This document shows positions 15,567 through 25,862 of a stretch of DNA of 64,000 bases, piece after piece. This stretch comes from Clostridium algidicarnis DSM 15099 (GTDB lineage: Bacteria > Bacillota > Clostridia > Clostridiales > Clostridiaceae), in NCBI RefSeq assembly GCF_002934235.1, contig NZ_PTIS01000008.1, positions 1-64,000 on the forward strand, in the 5' to 3' direction. The notes under the pieces are model-generated. The model ran no database searches. It was given only the letters and a program-made list of their open reading frames with translations, and was not told the DNA's origin. The first letter of the stretch is position 1, and the number at the start of each line of letters is the position of its first letter. Position numbers and translations under genes: made by a program.

Positions 15567-17027
15567 CTAATTCTCTTTACTCCATTTTACAATTGGAGTT
15601 CTTGCAGCCTTTACCTCATCTAGTCTTCTAACTGGAGTATTGTGAGGAGCGGTTTTAAAGATTTCAGGATCTTTTTCTGCTTCTTTAGCTATTTTAATCA
15701 TAACATCAATAAACTCATCAATAGTTTCTTTGCTCTCAGTTTCAGTAGGCTCTATCATAAGCGCACTATCAACTATAAGAGGGAAATAAACTGTTGGTGG
15801 ATGGAATCCATAATCTATAAGCCTCTTTGCAATATCAAGGGTTGAAACCCCTGTTTCTTTATTTTTTATTCCTGCAAATACTACTTCATGTTTACATACT
15901 TTATCAATAGCTATTTTGTAGTAGTCTCTTAACCTTTCTTTAATATAGTTAGCATTAAGTACAGCTACCTCAGTAGCTTCTTTTAATCCATCACTACCTA
16001 AAGTTAATATATAAGTATGAGCTCTTACTAAAACACCAAAGTTTCCATAAAAATTCTTTATCTTTCCTATAGAATCTGGCTTATCATAATCTAAGGTAAA
16101 TGCATCATTTACTTTCTTAACTGCTGGAACAGGTAAGAACTTTTCTAATTCTTTCTTAACTCCAACTGGTCCTGATCCTGGTCCTCCTCCACCATGAGGG
16201 GTAGAGAAAGTTTTATGAAGATTCAAATGACATACATCAAATCCCATATCTCCAGGTCTTGTAAGTCCCATTACTGCATTTAGATTAGCTCCATCATAAT
16301 AAAGTAATCCACCTGCTTCATGAACAAGATCTGCTATTTGTCTTATATCTTTTTCAAACAAACCTAATGTGTTAGGATTTGTAAGCATAAGACCAGCTAT
16401 CTCATCATTTAACACCGCTTTTAATGCATCAAGATCTACAGTACCATCTTTATTTGATTTTATTTCTACTATATCAAATCCAACTACTGTTGCACTAGCT
16501 GGGTTAGTTCCATGAGCTGAGTCAGGAACTATTATTTTATTTCTCTTTTTATCGCCTCTACTCCTATGATATTCTTTAATTATCATAAGCCCTGTAAGCT
16601 CTCCATGAGCACCAGCTGCTGGCTGAAGAGTAAATGCATCAAGCCCTGTAATTTCGCATAAATTTCCTGATAGATTATACATAAGTTCTAGAGCACCTTG
16701 TATTTGATCTTCTTTTTGATAAGGATGAATCCTAGAAAAACCATTTAAAGATGCCATATCTTCATTTATCTTAGGATTGTATTTCATAGTACAAGATCCT
16801 AGTGGATAAAATCCCATATCTACACTATAATTCTTATTAGAAAGAGCTGTGTAATGTCTTACTACATCAACCTCACTAACTTCTGGCAATTCTATTTCAC
16901 TATCTCTTAAAAAATCCTTTGGAAGTAACTCTTCAAGGTTCATATCTGGAACATCTAACTTTGGAAGTGAATATGCTTTTCTTCCGTTTTTTGAAAGTTC
17001 AAATATTAATTTACTATAATCTTTCAC
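15567..17027 (-). CDS. gcvPB: Glycine dehydrogenase (decarboxylating) subunit 2
   Basis: 486 residues, the C-terminal half of the split P-protein found in Firmicutes. The pyridoxal-phosphate lysine is in [20 protein letters not shown], preceded by [10 protein letters not shown]. With GcvPA it decarboxylates glycine and loads aminomethyl onto the lipoyl arm of GcvH. Its start follows the gcvPA stop with no gap, typical of coupled subunits. Confidence 0.95.
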   Translation of the reverse strand: MKDYSKLIFELSKNGRKAYSLPKLDVPDMNLEELLPKDFLRDSEIELPEVSEVDVVRHYTALSNKNYSVDMGFYPLGSCTMKYNPKINEDMASLNGFSRIHPYQKEDQIQGALELMYNLSGNLCEITGLDAFTLQPAAGAHGELTGLMIIKEYHRSRGDKKRNKIIVPDSAHGTNPASATVVGFDIVEIKSNKDGTVDLDALKAVLNDEIAGLMLTNPNTLGLFEKDIRQIADLVHEAGGLLYYDGANLNAVMGLTRPGDMGFDVCHLNLHKTFSTPHGGGGPGSGPVGVKKELEKFLPVPAVKKVNDAFTLDYDKPDSIGKIKNFYGNFGVLVRAHTYILTLGSDGLKEATEVAVLNANYIKERLRDYYKIAIDKVCKHEVVFAGIKNKETGVSTLDIAKRLIDYGFHPPTVYFPLIVDSALMIEPTETESKETIDEFIDVMIKIAKEAEKDPEIFKTAPHNTPVRRLDEVKAARTPIVKWSKEN

Positions 17028-18371
17028 CTATATCACCTCCATTACCTTAACTAACTTATCTATATCAGATTTAGTTCTTTTTTCTGTAACACATAAAAGC
17101 ATAGCATTTTTATGATTATCGTAGGCTTTTGTTACATTGTAGCCACCTAATATTCCCTTATCTTCAAGACCTTCATTAGCTTTATCTACATCTTTTTCTA
17201 AAACTACTGCAAATTCTTTAAAGAATGGTTTATCTTTAAATAAAGGTTTTACCTTACCAGATTCAATCAATTTGTTATAAGCATAGTGGGATTTTTTTAT
17301 GCACTGCTCTGCTACTTCTTTAATTCCTTGTTTTCCAAGTGTGGACATATAAATAGCTGCTGATATAGCATTCAATGTCTGATCTGAGCATATATTTGAA
17401 GTTGCCTTTTCACGTCTTATATGCTGTTCTCTTGCTTGAAGAGTAAGTACAAAACCTCTTTTTCCATCTACATCTTCAGTTTGTCCAACTATTCTTCCTG
17501 GCAATTTTCTCATAAGCTTAGAAGTTGCTGTCATAAATCCTACACAAGGTCCTCCAAAGTTTATATTTTGTCCTAGCGCTTGTCCTTCTCCCACTGCAAT
17601 ATCCGCCCCTAGTTTTCCTGGGCTTTTAAGTATACCAAGTGAAATTGGATCCACACTCATTATGAAAAGTGATTTATTGTCGTGTATTATTTTTTCAGCC
17701 TCACTAACATCTTCTATTATTCCAAAGAAATTAGGACTTTGAATTAACACTCCTGCAGTGTCTTTATCTATAAGACCTTTTAAACTTTCTATATCTGTAG
17801 TCCCATCTTTTTCTTCTATTTCAACATATTCTACATCTCTAAACTTTAGGTAGGTATCTAAAACCTTTCTTGTTTCAGGATTTACTGTTTTAGATATTAA
17901 TACCTTTTTCCTTCTAGTTGATACAGATGTTAATATTGCTGCCTCCGCTGCTGCTGTAGGGCCATCATACATTGATGCATTTGCTACATCTAAGCCTGTA
18001 AGCTCGCAAATCATACTTTGAAATTCAAATACTCCTTGTAATGTTCCTTGGCTTATCTCTGGTTGATATGGAGTATAAGCTGTATAAAATTCAGATCTAG
18101 ATACTAAATGCTTTATTACTGATGGTACATAATGGTCATAAGCACCTGCCCCTAAGAAACAAATATAATCATCTATGCTTTTATTCTTTCTTGCAAGTTC
18201 ACTAACCTTATTAGATACTTCTATTTCAGAAGCTGACTTTTCAATTTGAAGTTCTTTATTTAATAAAACGTTTTCTGGAACATCTATAAAAAGATCTTGC
18301 ATAGTTTTAACACCTATGGCTTTAAGCATTTCTTCCTTATCTTGGTCTATATTTGCGATATAAGGATACAT
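17028..18371 (-). CDS. gcvPA: Glycine dehydrogenase (decarboxylating) subunit 1
   Basis: 447 residues, the N-terminal half of the split P-protein, with [32 protein letters not shown] and EREKATSN-type ([15 protein letters not shown]) family segments. It partners GcvPB in the P-protein heterotetramer. It lies 3 bp after gcvH and abuts gcvPB, so the genes are clearly cotranscribed. Confidence 0.95.
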   Translation of the reverse strand: MYPYIANIDQDKEEMLKAIGVKTMQDLFIDVPENVLLNKELQIEKSASEIEVSNKVSELARKNKSIDDYICFLGAGAYDHYVPSVIKHLVSRSEFYTAYTPYQPEISQGTLQGVFEFQSMICELTGLDVANASMYDGPTAAAEAAILTSVSTRRKKVLISKTVNPETRKVLDTYLKFRDVEYVEIEEKDGTTDIESLKGLIDKDTAGVLIQSPNFFGIIEDVSEAEKIIHDNKSLFIMSVDPISLGILKSPGKLGADIAVGEGQALGQNINFGGPCVGFMTATSKLMRKLPGRIVGQTEDVDGKRGFVLTLQAREQHIRREKATSNICSDQTLNAISAAIYMSTLGKQGIKEVAEQCIKKSHYAYNKLIESGKVKPLFKDKPFFKEFAVVLEKDVDKANEGLEDKGILGGYNVTKAYDNHKNAMLLCVTEKRTKSDIDKLVKVMEVI

Positions 18372-18374
18372 ATT

Positions 18375-18758
18375 TTACCCCTCCTTATTACATAACTCCT
18401 GATAATTTTCAGCGTCTATTAATTCATTTAATTCTTCTTTATTAGTTACTTCTACACATAATAACCAATTATCATATGGATTATCATTTAAAATACTAGG
18501 GTCATCTACTACTTCTTCATTAATTTCTAAAATCTTTCCACTAATTGGCATAACAGAATCTGAAGCTGCCTTCACTGATTCAATAACTCCAAACACTTCT
18601 TCTTTTTCAAATTCACTATCTATTTCTGGTAATTCAACAAATACTATAGATCCTAAAGAATGTTGAGCAAAGTCTGTAAGTCCTATATAAGCTTTATCCC
18701 CTTCTACCTTTACCCAATCGTGATCCTGTGTGTATAATAATTCCTTTAAAACTTTCAT
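18375..18758 (-). CDS. gcvH: Glycine cleavage system H protein
   Basis: 127 residues, normal length. The lipoyl attachment motif is GVIESVKAAS with Lys63 as the modified residue. The protein shuttles the aminomethyl group among P, T and L proteins. It needs lipoate, which LplA from the neighbouring gene can supply. It is second in the operon, 12 bp after gcvT. Confidence 0.95.
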   Translation of the reverse strand: MKVLKELLYTQDHDWVKVEGDKAYIGLTDFAQHSLGSIVFVELPEIDSEFEKEEVFGVIESVKAASDSVMPISGKILEINEEVVDDPSILNDNPYDNWLLCVEVTNKEELNELIDAENYQELCNKEG

Positions 18759-18770
18759 ATTTAATACCTC

Positions 18771-19883
18771 CTATTTACTTTTAGTTTGTTTATTATAAAA
18801 CTTTTTACTTATTATAGTTGCCTTTAATTTTCTATTTCTTACTTGAATAAATATCTCTTTACCCATCTCTGAATTTTCTACATTTATTAATGCACAGCCG
18901 ATATTTTTCTTTAATGTTGGGGAGAAATATCCTGTAGTAACTATTCCAATTTCTTTTCCATCTTCATCTACTACATTATATCCATGTCTTGCAATTCCTC
19001 TATCTGTCATTTCAAATCCAACAACTTTTCGCTTTAAACCTTCAGCTTTTTGTTTTTGTAAAACATCTTTACCTATAAACTCTTCTTTATTTAATTTAAC
19101 AAAATATCCAAGTCCACCTTCTAGTGGAGTTATATCTTGAGAAATCTCATTCCCGTATAAAGGAAGGTTTGCTTCGAATCTTAAAGTGTCTCTAGCTCCA
19201 AGTCCTATAGGCTTAACCCCATCTTCTTTTCCTTCTTTTAATATTTCATCCCATAAGGTTACAATTCCTGAAGGGTCCATATATATTTCAAATCCATCTT
19301 CACCTGTATATCCTGTCCTAGATACTAAACAATCTATACCTTTAATTTTAACATTTCTTTTAAAATAGAAAAATTTAATATCTGACAGATCTACATCTAC
19401 CATTCTTTGAAGTATTTCTTGTGCTTTTGGTCCTTGAAGTGCTAATTGAGCATATTTAGGTGAAACGTTTTCTATTTCTATATCAAAACCTTCTTTGTTG
19501 TCGCAAAGCCATTTGAAGTCTTTGTCTGCATTACTAGCATTTACAACTAAAAAGTAATCGCCCTCATCAAATTTGTATAATATTAAATCATCTACTACTC
19601 CACCATTTTCATAACACATTAAAGTATAAACAACTTGGTTATTTTCTAAGATGCCTATATCATTTGTCATAATATATTGTAAAAACTTTAACGCATCCTT
19701 ACCTTTTACTGTAATTTCTCCCATATGGGAAACATCAAATAAACCTGCATTATTCCTTACGGCTTCATGTTCTGGGATTATTCCTTCAAACTCTACTGGT
19801 AAAAGCCACCCAGCGTAATCAACTGCCTTGCCACCGTATTTTTCATATGAGTCAATAAGTGGTGTTTTCCTTAAATTATCCAA
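18771..19883 (-). CDS. gcvT: Aminomethyltransferase (glycine cleavage T protein)
   Basis: About 370 residues with VDYAGWLLPVEFEGI at the N-terminus, NAGLFDVSHMGEI, and SRTGYTGEDGFEIY, all T-protein signatures. It transfers the methylene group to tetrahydrofolate and frees ammonia. It heads the operon. An upstream ATG (19901) would place the AGGGGGG ribosome site inside the reading frame; the TTG six nt after that site (MDNLRKTPL) is the better start. I see no glycine riboswitch in the 240-base leader. Confidence 0.93.
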   Translation of the reverse strand: MDNLRKTPLIDSYEKYGGKAVDYAGWLLPVEFEGIIPEHEAVRNNAGLFDVSHMGEITVKGKDALKFLQYIMTNDIGILENNQVVYTLMCYENGGVVDDLILYKFDEGDYFLVVNASNADKDFKWLCDNKEGFDIEIENVSPKYAQLALQGPKAQEILQRMVDVDLSDIKFFYFKRNVKIKGIDCLVSRTGYTGEDGFEIYMDPSGIVTLWDEILKEGKEDGVKPIGLGARDTLRFEANLPLYGNEISQDITPLEGGLGYFVKLNKEEFIGKDVLQKQKAEGLKRKVVGFEMTDRGIARHGYNVVDEDGKEIGIVTTGYFSPTLKKNIGCALINVENSEMGKEIFIQVRNRKLKATIISKKFYNKQTKSK

Positions 19884-20125
19884 TATTAGCCCCCCTATCA
19901 TTTGAAATATATTATAAATAAACTTGAATTAACAAATTTATATAAATATCAAACTTACTAAGAACTGAAAATACTATAATAACTTGTTCTTTAAGGCTAT
20001 TATAAAGTTTCCTATAGAAAATTTCAATACATTTCACTGTTAATTACGAATTTTTCGAATGTTTAATTGATTATATTTTTTTACAAGATGCTCTAACTCA
20101 TTTATGTGCCTTGATTCTAAGTACT

Positions 20126-21169
20126 TTAATTGTTCTCAACGTACTTTACTAAAAGTTTCACATTATTTTCTATAGCTGAAAAATGTGTTCTTTCATAGTG
20201 ATGTGTAGAGTCTACTCCAGGTCCTATACATGCAAATTTAAAATCTCCACCTTGAAGTATAGCGTGAGTAGCATCTGAACTATAAAAATTAAAAACATCT
20301 ACCCTGTAATCTATATTATTTTCTTTTGCTATGCCTGAGAGTTTACGTCTTAATTCATAATCATAAACACTCTTTCTATCTTTAGCTGCAATGGTTACAG
20401 CATACTCTGAAGACTCTTGCCCCTTTCCTACAGGTGCAATATCAATAGCTACCATTTCTTTAACTTTATCTGATATATTATTGCCTGATACTCCATGTCC
20501 CATTTCTTCATAATTACTAATATAAAATTTTGTAGTACAACATGGTGTTATTTTGTTTTCTTTTAAATATCTGCATACTTCAAATACCATTGCCACTGCT
20601 AATTTATTATCTAAATATCTAGATTTAACAAATCCACTTTCTGTTATCTTTGTTCTCGTATCCATATAAATAAAATCGCCAACATTTATACCAATATCTA
20701 ATACATCCTTCTTACTTTCAACCTTTTCATCTACTCTTATTATCATATTATTTTCATTTCTACTTAAATTTGAAACTTCTTGTCCATGTATATGAGTAGA
20801 TGCAGTTCTAGGCATAACGGATCCACTTATATCCCGTCCTGACTCAGTTATTATATGACAATTCTCTCCTTCAATAGAACCAAAGCACCCTCCACCTATT
20901 CTTTTATATTTAAGCTTACCATCAGCTTCTATTTCCTTTACCATAGCTCCTAATGTATCCATATGAGCAGATATTATTATTTCTTCTTCGGTGTTTTTAC
21001 CCTCTAACGTAGCAATTAATGCACCTTTTTTTGTTATAACTGTTTTCAATCCTAGCTTTTCAAAATCTAATCTAGCTTCCTCAATAGCCATTTTCGTATA
21101 ACCTCCAGGGCTTGGTATCTCCATATACTTTTTCATCATATTAAGCAAGTATTCCATATCAATATTCAT
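20126..21169 (-). CDS. M42 family metallopeptidase
   Basis: 347 residues with the M42 (glutamyl aminopeptidase/FrvX/YsdC) pattern: ISAHMDTLG for the first metal His and Asp, RYLDNKLAV for the bridging Asp, YEEMGHGVSG for the catalytic Glu pair, SSDATHA, and a C-terminal STHHYERTH. These cytoplasmic enzymes remove N-terminal residues from peptides and form large tetrahedral complexes. It is a single gene with GGGG 8 nt before ATG. Confidence 0.88.
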   Translation of the reverse strand: MNIDMEYLLNMMKKYMEIPSPGGYTKMAIEEARLDFEKLGLKTVITKKGALIATLEGKNTEEEIIISAHMDTLGAMVKEIEADGKLKYKRIGGGCFGSIEGENCHIITESGRDISGSVMPRTASTHIHGQEVSNLSRNENNMIIRVDEKVESKKDVLDIGINVGDFIYMDTRTKITESGFVKSRYLDNKLAVAMVFEVCRYLKENKITPCCTTKFYISNYEEMGHGVSGNNISDKVKEMVAIDIAPVGKGQESSEYAVTIAAKDRKSVYDYELRRKLSGIAKENNIDYRVDVFNFYSSDATHAILQGGDFKFACIGPGVDSTHHYERTHFSAIENNVKLLVKYVENN

Positions 21170-21345
21170 ATTTATTCCCCCTATAATTATATATTACGGT
21201 TTTAATTATATCACAAATATTTTTTACATAACCTTACCTTAAATGCTTATAGTGTAAAGTATCTTTACACTTTGTGTAATAAAAAGATAGTCTATATTTT
21301 GCAATATTAAAAAATGGGGTTATAATGAAAAAAGGAGGTGTTTAT

Positions 21346-21615
21346 ATGAAAGTAATAAAAAAGAATGGTAGAATTGAAGATTTTGATGAAAAGAAACTCG
21401 GAACTAGCATATTAAATGCTGCTTTGGATGCCAAAACCAACTTAACTCAAGGTGATATAAATAATATAACCAAAGAGATTTATACAGAACTAAAAAAATT
21501 CCGTAATAAAGAGACTTCCAGTTATGAACTATTTGCTTTAACTATTACTATTTTAAAGAATCAAGGTTTTAAAAACTTAGCAAAAGAATATGCAAGTTAT
21601 TCAATAAATTTTTAA
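21346..21615 (+). CDS. Stand-alone ATP-cone domain protein
   Basis: 89 residues that consist almost only of an ATP-cone: MKVIKKNGRIEDFDEKKL at the N-terminus, then helices ending in YELFALTITILKNQGF and AKEYASY. ATP-cones are allosteric ATP/dATP sensors on ribonucleotide reductases and NrdR; here no zinc ribbon or reductase is attached or adjacent. The ATG chosen lies 6-7 nt after AAAGGAGGTG; an earlier ATG has no ribosome site. A lone sensor might act in trans, but that is inference. Confidence 0.8.
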   Translation: MKVIKKNGRIEDFDEKKLGTSILNAALDAKTNLTQGDINNITKEIYTELKKFRNKETSSYELFALTITILKNQGFKNLAKEYASYSINF

Positions 21616-21654
21616 TAAAAGCAGCCTAATAAATGAAATTAGGCTGCTTTTATT
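21614..21654 (+). terminator. Bidirectional intrinsic terminator
   Basis: 17-bp perfect stem (AATAAAAGCAGCCTAAT and its complement, 7-nt loop) with A and T runs on both sides. It ends the ATP-cone gene and can end the convergent corA gene, whose stop is about 110 bp away. Confidence 0.85.
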
Positions 21655-21761
21655 AAAAACTTATATACAATATATAATTGACACCTTTTTAACAATCCTC
21701 ATCTTTTGTCGAATAATATGTAATTGATTATTATATAACAAACTAAATATTCCATAATCTT

Positions 21762-22622
21762 TTATGGTCTCTTTCTATTTGTAAAAAAGTATATTATACC
21801 AAATGCTACAGCCGACATCATAACAGCTACAGTTATATAAAATCCTTGTGGATGATCTAATAATGGCATAAACTTAAAATTCATACCAAATATTCCTGAT
21901 AATATACTAGCTGGAAGTAGCATCACCGTTATAAATGTTAAAAGTTCCATAGTCTTATTCATTCTATTAGAATATATTGAGTTATAAATATCTATACAAG
22001 AATATATAGAAGACTCAACATTTTCAGCTAGATTCAATGTATCTTGAAAAGAAAAAAATAATTTATCATAAAGTTTAATATCATTAAATTCATCTTCAAG
22101 ATAAACTAGTATAGACTTATAATAATTAGTACATCTTTTAATCATATATATTTTCTTCTTATCCTTTAGAAGTGATTCAAGTTGTATACTATCCTTAGCA
22201 ACAGCATCTTCGAATCTAATTTCCACATCATCTTCTAGCTTTATTAACTTCTGGTCATAACTTAACATAAGGAACTGAAATAATGACAAAAACACAGTTT
22301 TATAATCTATTTCCTTATTCCTGCTTATCTTTTCTTCCATAAATTCTATGAACCCTTTTTCTTTAAAATATAAGGATACTAATCCATCTTCAAGCACAGC
22401 CTCAACTCTTTTTTTATTTAATTCATCTACATAAGGCATATTAATAACTATCTTATTTTTATCTTTTATCTCTATGTCCCTACTAAAATTAATATTTGAA
22501 CTCCTTTTAGTGAACATATCTTCATATACGTCTGTTAAATATAATACTGCATCTCCACTTTTTATTTCTTTATATCTTTTATCTTTTTCTATTTTACCAT
22601 CTTTATATAATACTATACCCAA
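21762..22622 (-). CDS. corA: CorA-like Mg2+ (divalent cation) transporter
   Basis: 286 residues. A soluble N-terminal domain of about 220 residues is followed by two C-terminal membrane helices; the first ends in the signature GIFGMNFKFMP, with the GMN selectivity motif that defines CorA channels. Length is slightly below that of classic CorA (about 316). It gives constitutive-type Mg2+ uptake, complementing MgtA elsewhere in the window. TTG start 5 nt after GGAGGGG. No riboswitch is visible upstream. Confidence 0.85.
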   Translation of the reverse strand: MGIVLYKDGKIEKDKRYKEIKSGDAVLYLTDVYEDMFTKRSSNINFSRDIEIKDKNKIVINMPYVDELNKKRVEAVLEDGLVSLYFKEKGFIEFMEEKISRNKEIDYKTVFLSLFQFLMLSYDQKLIKLEDDVEIRFEDAVAKDSIQLESLLKDKKKIYMIKRCTNYYKSILVYLEDEFNDIKLYDKLFFSFQDTLNLAENVESSIYSCIDIYNSIYSNRMNKTMELLTFITVMLLPASILSGIFGMNFKFMPLLDHPQGFYITVAVMMSAVAFGIIYFFTNRKRP

Positions 22623-22765
22623 ATTAACCCCTCCTTTAAACTATTATAATTAATTAAGTTATATATTTAAAACAGCGTGGATGCAATAATTACTTTAAAT
22701 ATATGTTGTATACTATTATAATGTATTTAAGAATAGTATAATAGAGTAACTAAGGAGGATTTAAG

Positions 22766-23341
22766 ATGACTGATAATAAAGATGATAGAATTGTTGATTT
22801 TAATGAACTTAAAAATAAAGCTAGGGAAAAGGATATAGATAATTTTGAACAATATATATATGATCTATACTATTCTTTATCTCAAGGCGAATTATCTATA
22901 ACAGCATTTTCTTCAAAAATCAAAGAATATATGGACAAGAACTCCATTTCTTCTGAAAAACTTTTTAACATTCAAAAAGAAATGATGAAAAGATATGGTT
23001 TAGATCCTGAAGATATAGAAGCTCAAATGAAAAGTTTAGGTCTAAACTTTTCTGAAATGCCAATAGAGTCGGATTATGAAAATATAAGGAAGGCTATAGG
23101 ATTTAATGAAAAATATAAGAACAGCCTAAATTCAAAAGTGGTTAGTACCTATTCTATATCCAATAATTCTAATAATGTAGATATAATCTTAGATAAAGAA
23201 AATGTAATTCTTAGAAGCAGTAATGCCATAAACCTTAAAGATTTAGAACTAAATGACTTTTTATGTTCATATAAAAAGGTACTAGAAGATAAGCCTTTAA
23301 ATATATCTTTATGTGAAAATATAAAAACTTATGAATATTAA
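22766..23341 (+). CDS. Conserved clostridial protein, DUF3867-like
   Basis: 191 residues, soluble, acidic/lysine rich. It opens MTDNKDDRIVDFNELKNKA and continues with helical sequence containing YIYDLYYSLSQGELS and MMKRYGLDPEDIEAQMKSLG. This resembles the uncharacterised DUF3867 family of clostridia. Function is not known. ATG follows AAGGAGG, and a TATAAT box lies about 45 bp upstream. Divergent from corA and convergent with thrS. Confidence 0.65.
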   Translation: MTDNKDDRIVDFNELKNKAREKDIDNFEQYIYDLYYSLSQGELSITAFSSKIKEYMDKNSISSEKLFNIQKEMMKRYGLDPEDIEAQMKSLGLNFSEMPIESDYENIRKAIGFNEKYKNSLNSKVVSTYSISNNSNNVDIILDKENVILRSSNAINLKDLELNDFLCSYKKVLEDKPLNISLCENIKTYEY

Positions 23342-23343
23342 TT

Positions 23344-23370
23344 AAAAGCGACCCTAGGGTCGCTTTTTTA
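23344..23370 (+). terminator. Bidirectional terminator
   Basis: Perfect palindrome AAAAGCGACCCTAGGGTCGC followed by TTTTTT, between the convergent DUF3867-like gene and thrS. Good U-tracts arise on both strands. Confidence 0.85.
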
Positions 23371-23388
23371 TTATACTCTATTTACTTT

Positions 23389-25311
23389 TTAAACTTCAAC
23401 TAAGTAGTTTTCTTTAGTCTCTACTTCTTTTTGTATCTTTTCTATAAAGCTATCTAGTGATGAAACACCTTCATCCCCATTTTTTCTACTTCTAACTGAA
23501 ATCTCATTATTTTCCACTTCTTTTTCACCTACTATTAATAGATAAGGCACTCTTTCCATACGTCCTTCGCGGATTTTGTAACCAATCTTTTCAGCTCTAA
23601 AGTCAGTTTCAACTCTTATATCTTTTTCTTTAAGTTGTTTTTCAACTTGTTTTGCATAGTCATGGAACTTCTCAGATATAGGTAATACCTTAACTTGTAC
23701 TGGCGAAAGCCATGTTGGGAATGCTCCAGCAAAGTGTTCTATTAATATACCTATAAATCTTTCAATGCTTCCAAATACAACTCTGTGTACCATAACTGGT
23801 CTATGCTTTTCTGAATCTGCACCTATATAGGAAATATCAAATCTTTCAGGCATTTGGAAATCTAATTGTACTGTTCCACACTGCCAAGTCCTTCCTATAC
23901 AATCTCTTAAGTGGAAGTCTATCTTAGGACCATAAAATGCTCCATCGCCTTCATTTACCTTATATTTAAGCCCGGCTTTATCTAAGGCTAGCTTAAGACC
24001 ATTTGTTGCAAGTTCCCAGTCTTCATCGCTTCCCATAGAGTTTTCTGGTCTAGTTGAAAGTTCTACAAAATAATCAAATCCAAATTTCTTATAAAATTCA
24101 TCAATTAATTTAATAACATCTACAACTTCATCTGTAATTTGGTCTTTAGTCATGAATATATGAGCATCATCTTGAGTAAAACATCTAACTCTCATAAGTC
24201 CGTGTAAAGCACCTGAAAGTTCATGTCTATGAACAAGCCCAAGCTCTGCAAGTCTTATTGGTAACTCTTTGTAAGAGTGCATACCATCTTTATATACTAA
24301 TATAGATCCAGGACAATTCATAGGTTTTATTGCAAAGTCTTCTTCATCTATCTTTGTAAAATACATATTTTCTTTATAGTGATCCCAGTGTCCTGACTGA
24401 TGCCATAAAGATTCGCTTAATATAATAGGAGTTTTTATCTCATCATATCCTGCTTTTCTATGAACCTCTCTCCAGTAATCTTCTAAAAGATTTCTTAGAA
24501 CCATTCCTTTAGGATAAAAGAATGGGAATCCTGGACCCTCTTCATGCATCGCAAAAAGTCCTAGCTCTTTACCTATCTTTCTATGATCTCTTTTTTTAGC
24601 TTCTTCTAACATATTTAGGTATGCCTCAAGCTCGCTTTGTTTTGCAAAAGCTGTTCCATATATTCTTTGAAGCATTTTCTTTTTTTCGTCACCTCTCCAA
24701 TAAGCTCCTGCAAGAGACAACAATTTAACTGCTTTAACCTTTTTAGTAGAAGGTACATGTGGGCCTGCACATAAGTCTACAAATTCACCTTGCTTATAAA
24801 ATGATATAATGGAATCCTCTGGCAAATCTTGTATTAATTCAACCTTATAATCTTCATTTTTATTCCTCACATACTCAATAGCTTCTGATCTCGGAAGTTC
24901 AAATCTTTCTACTTGTAAATCTTCTTTTATTATCTTTTGCATTTCTTTTTCTATCTTTTCTAGTATTTCTGGTGTAAAAGAAAAGTCAGCTTCAAAATCA
25001 TAATAAAATCCATTTTCTATAGCAGGTCCTATGGCTAATTTAACCTCTGGGTATAACCTTTTAACTGCTTGAGCCAAAATGTGAGATCCAGTATGTCTTA
25101 ATGTCCATTTCCCGTCATCATCCTCAAAAGTTAATATTTCAAGTTCACAATCTTCATTTATCTCAGCCATAAGTTCAGATCTTTTTCCATTTATCTTAGC
25201 TGATAATGCTTTTTTATAAAGACCTTGACTTAAACTTTTTGCGATTTCACTTACCTTTGTTCCTTTTTCAACCTCTATAATACTTCCATCTTTTAGTGTA
25301 ACTTTAATCAT
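23389..25311 (-). CDS. thrS: Threonyl-tRNA synthetase
   Basis: 640 residues, full length. An N-terminal TGS domain (residues ~1-60) is followed by the editing domain with HTGSHILAQAVKRLYP and the CAGPHVPST zinc-type motif. The class II core has MRVRCFTQDDAHIF, and the C-terminal anticodon-binding domain starts near VQVKVLPISEKFHDYA. It charges tRNA-Thr. A threonine-specific T-box precedes it, so uncharged tRNA-Thr should raise expression. Confidence 0.97.
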   Translation of the reverse strand: MIKVTLKDGSIIEVEKGTKVSEIAKSLSQGLYKKALSAKINGKRSELMAEINEDCELEILTFEDDDGKWTLRHTGSHILAQAVKRLYPEVKLAIGPAIENGFYYDFEADFSFTPEILEKIEKEMQKIIKEDLQVERFELPRSEAIEYVRNKNEDYKVELIQDLPEDSIISFYKQGEFVDLCAGPHVPSTKKVKAVKLLSLAGAYWRGDEKKKMLQRIYGTAFAKQSELEAYLNMLEEAKKRDHRKIGKELGLFAMHEEGPGFPFFYPKGMVLRNLLEDYWREVHRKAGYDEIKTPIILSESLWHQSGHWDHYKENMYFTKIDEEDFAIKPMNCPGSILVYKDGMHSYKELPIRLAELGLVHRHELSGALHGLMRVRCFTQDDAHIFMTKDQITDEVVDVIKLIDEFYKKFGFDYFVELSTRPENSMGSDEDWELATNGLKLALDKAGLKYKVNEGDGAFYGPKIDFHLRDCIGRTWQCGTVQLDFQMPERFDISYIGADSEKHRPVMVHRVVFGSIERFIGILIEHFAGAFPTWLSPVQVKVLPISEKFHDYAKQVEKQLKEKDIRVETDFRAEKIGYKIREGRMERVPYLLIVGEKEVENNEISVRSRKNGDEGVSSLDSFIEKIQKEVETKENYLVEV

Positions 25312-25371
25312 AATAATCCTCCTTCTTTAATCTATATTAATTTGTTTAAACTTATTTTTTTATAAAATAAA

Positions 25372-25615
25372 AACTCCTCCCGAAAAATGGGACGAGTAAA
25401 CGCGTTTCCACCCAAATTGGCAACAAATTTTTAAAAAAATTTGTACCCCCTCGAAACTATTAACGCTAGTACACGGAAATGCTTACTATATATTTCAGCA
25501 CTCTACTCAGAGATGGTATTCGGTTGATTTTATTTAAGAATACTTTCAGCCAAGGTATCCTATCTCTTTAAATTTCTATCCAACCTACTGTTCTCTTCAC
25601 TGTATTTATATTTTT
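25372..25615 (-). ncRNA. T-box leader of thrS (threonine, ACC specifier)
   Basis: The minus-strand leader carries the T-box sequence TGGGTGGAAACGCG (25401-25414). It is followed by a terminator, ACTCCTCCCG / CGGGAGGAGT-type pairing over 25373-25397, and a T run. In Stem I, GGTTG pairs with CAACC; the 5' side has the AGTA loop-E motif and the 3' side has GAATACCATCTC. This puts ACC (threonine codon, 25515-25517) in the specifier position, between upper (GGTTG/CAACC) and lower (GAGA/TCTC) helices. Specifier and gene agree. Confidence 0.92.
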
Positions 25616-25782
25616 AATATTGTACAAAATTATATCATGTTATAGCATAATGTCAATACTATTTATGTAAATAAATAAAAATATTTAATATTCAAATATT
25701 AGTTAATGAAAAGTCACCTCATAAATACATGGTACATGTCTTAACAATACGATAATATATTTTCACATATCATACTTAAAAA

Positions 25783-25824
25783 AATTGAGGATTCCATTTA
25801 AATTTTCAAATGGAATCCTCAATT
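25783..25824 (-). terminator. Intrinsic terminator of the aldo/keto reductase gene
   Basis: 17-bp perfect stem (AATTGAGGATTCCATTT and complement) followed on the minus strand by TTTTTTAAG. The stretch from here to the T-box (about 150 bases) shows nothing else I can name. Confidence 0.85.
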
Positions 25825-25862
25825 GTATTAAGATATATTTTTAAAATGGCTTAATTAATAGG

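Noticed and set aside
19884-20125. Glycine riboswitch before gcvT
   Set aside because: Expected on function, but no conserved glycine aptamer blocks are visible in the 240-base leader on the coding strand.
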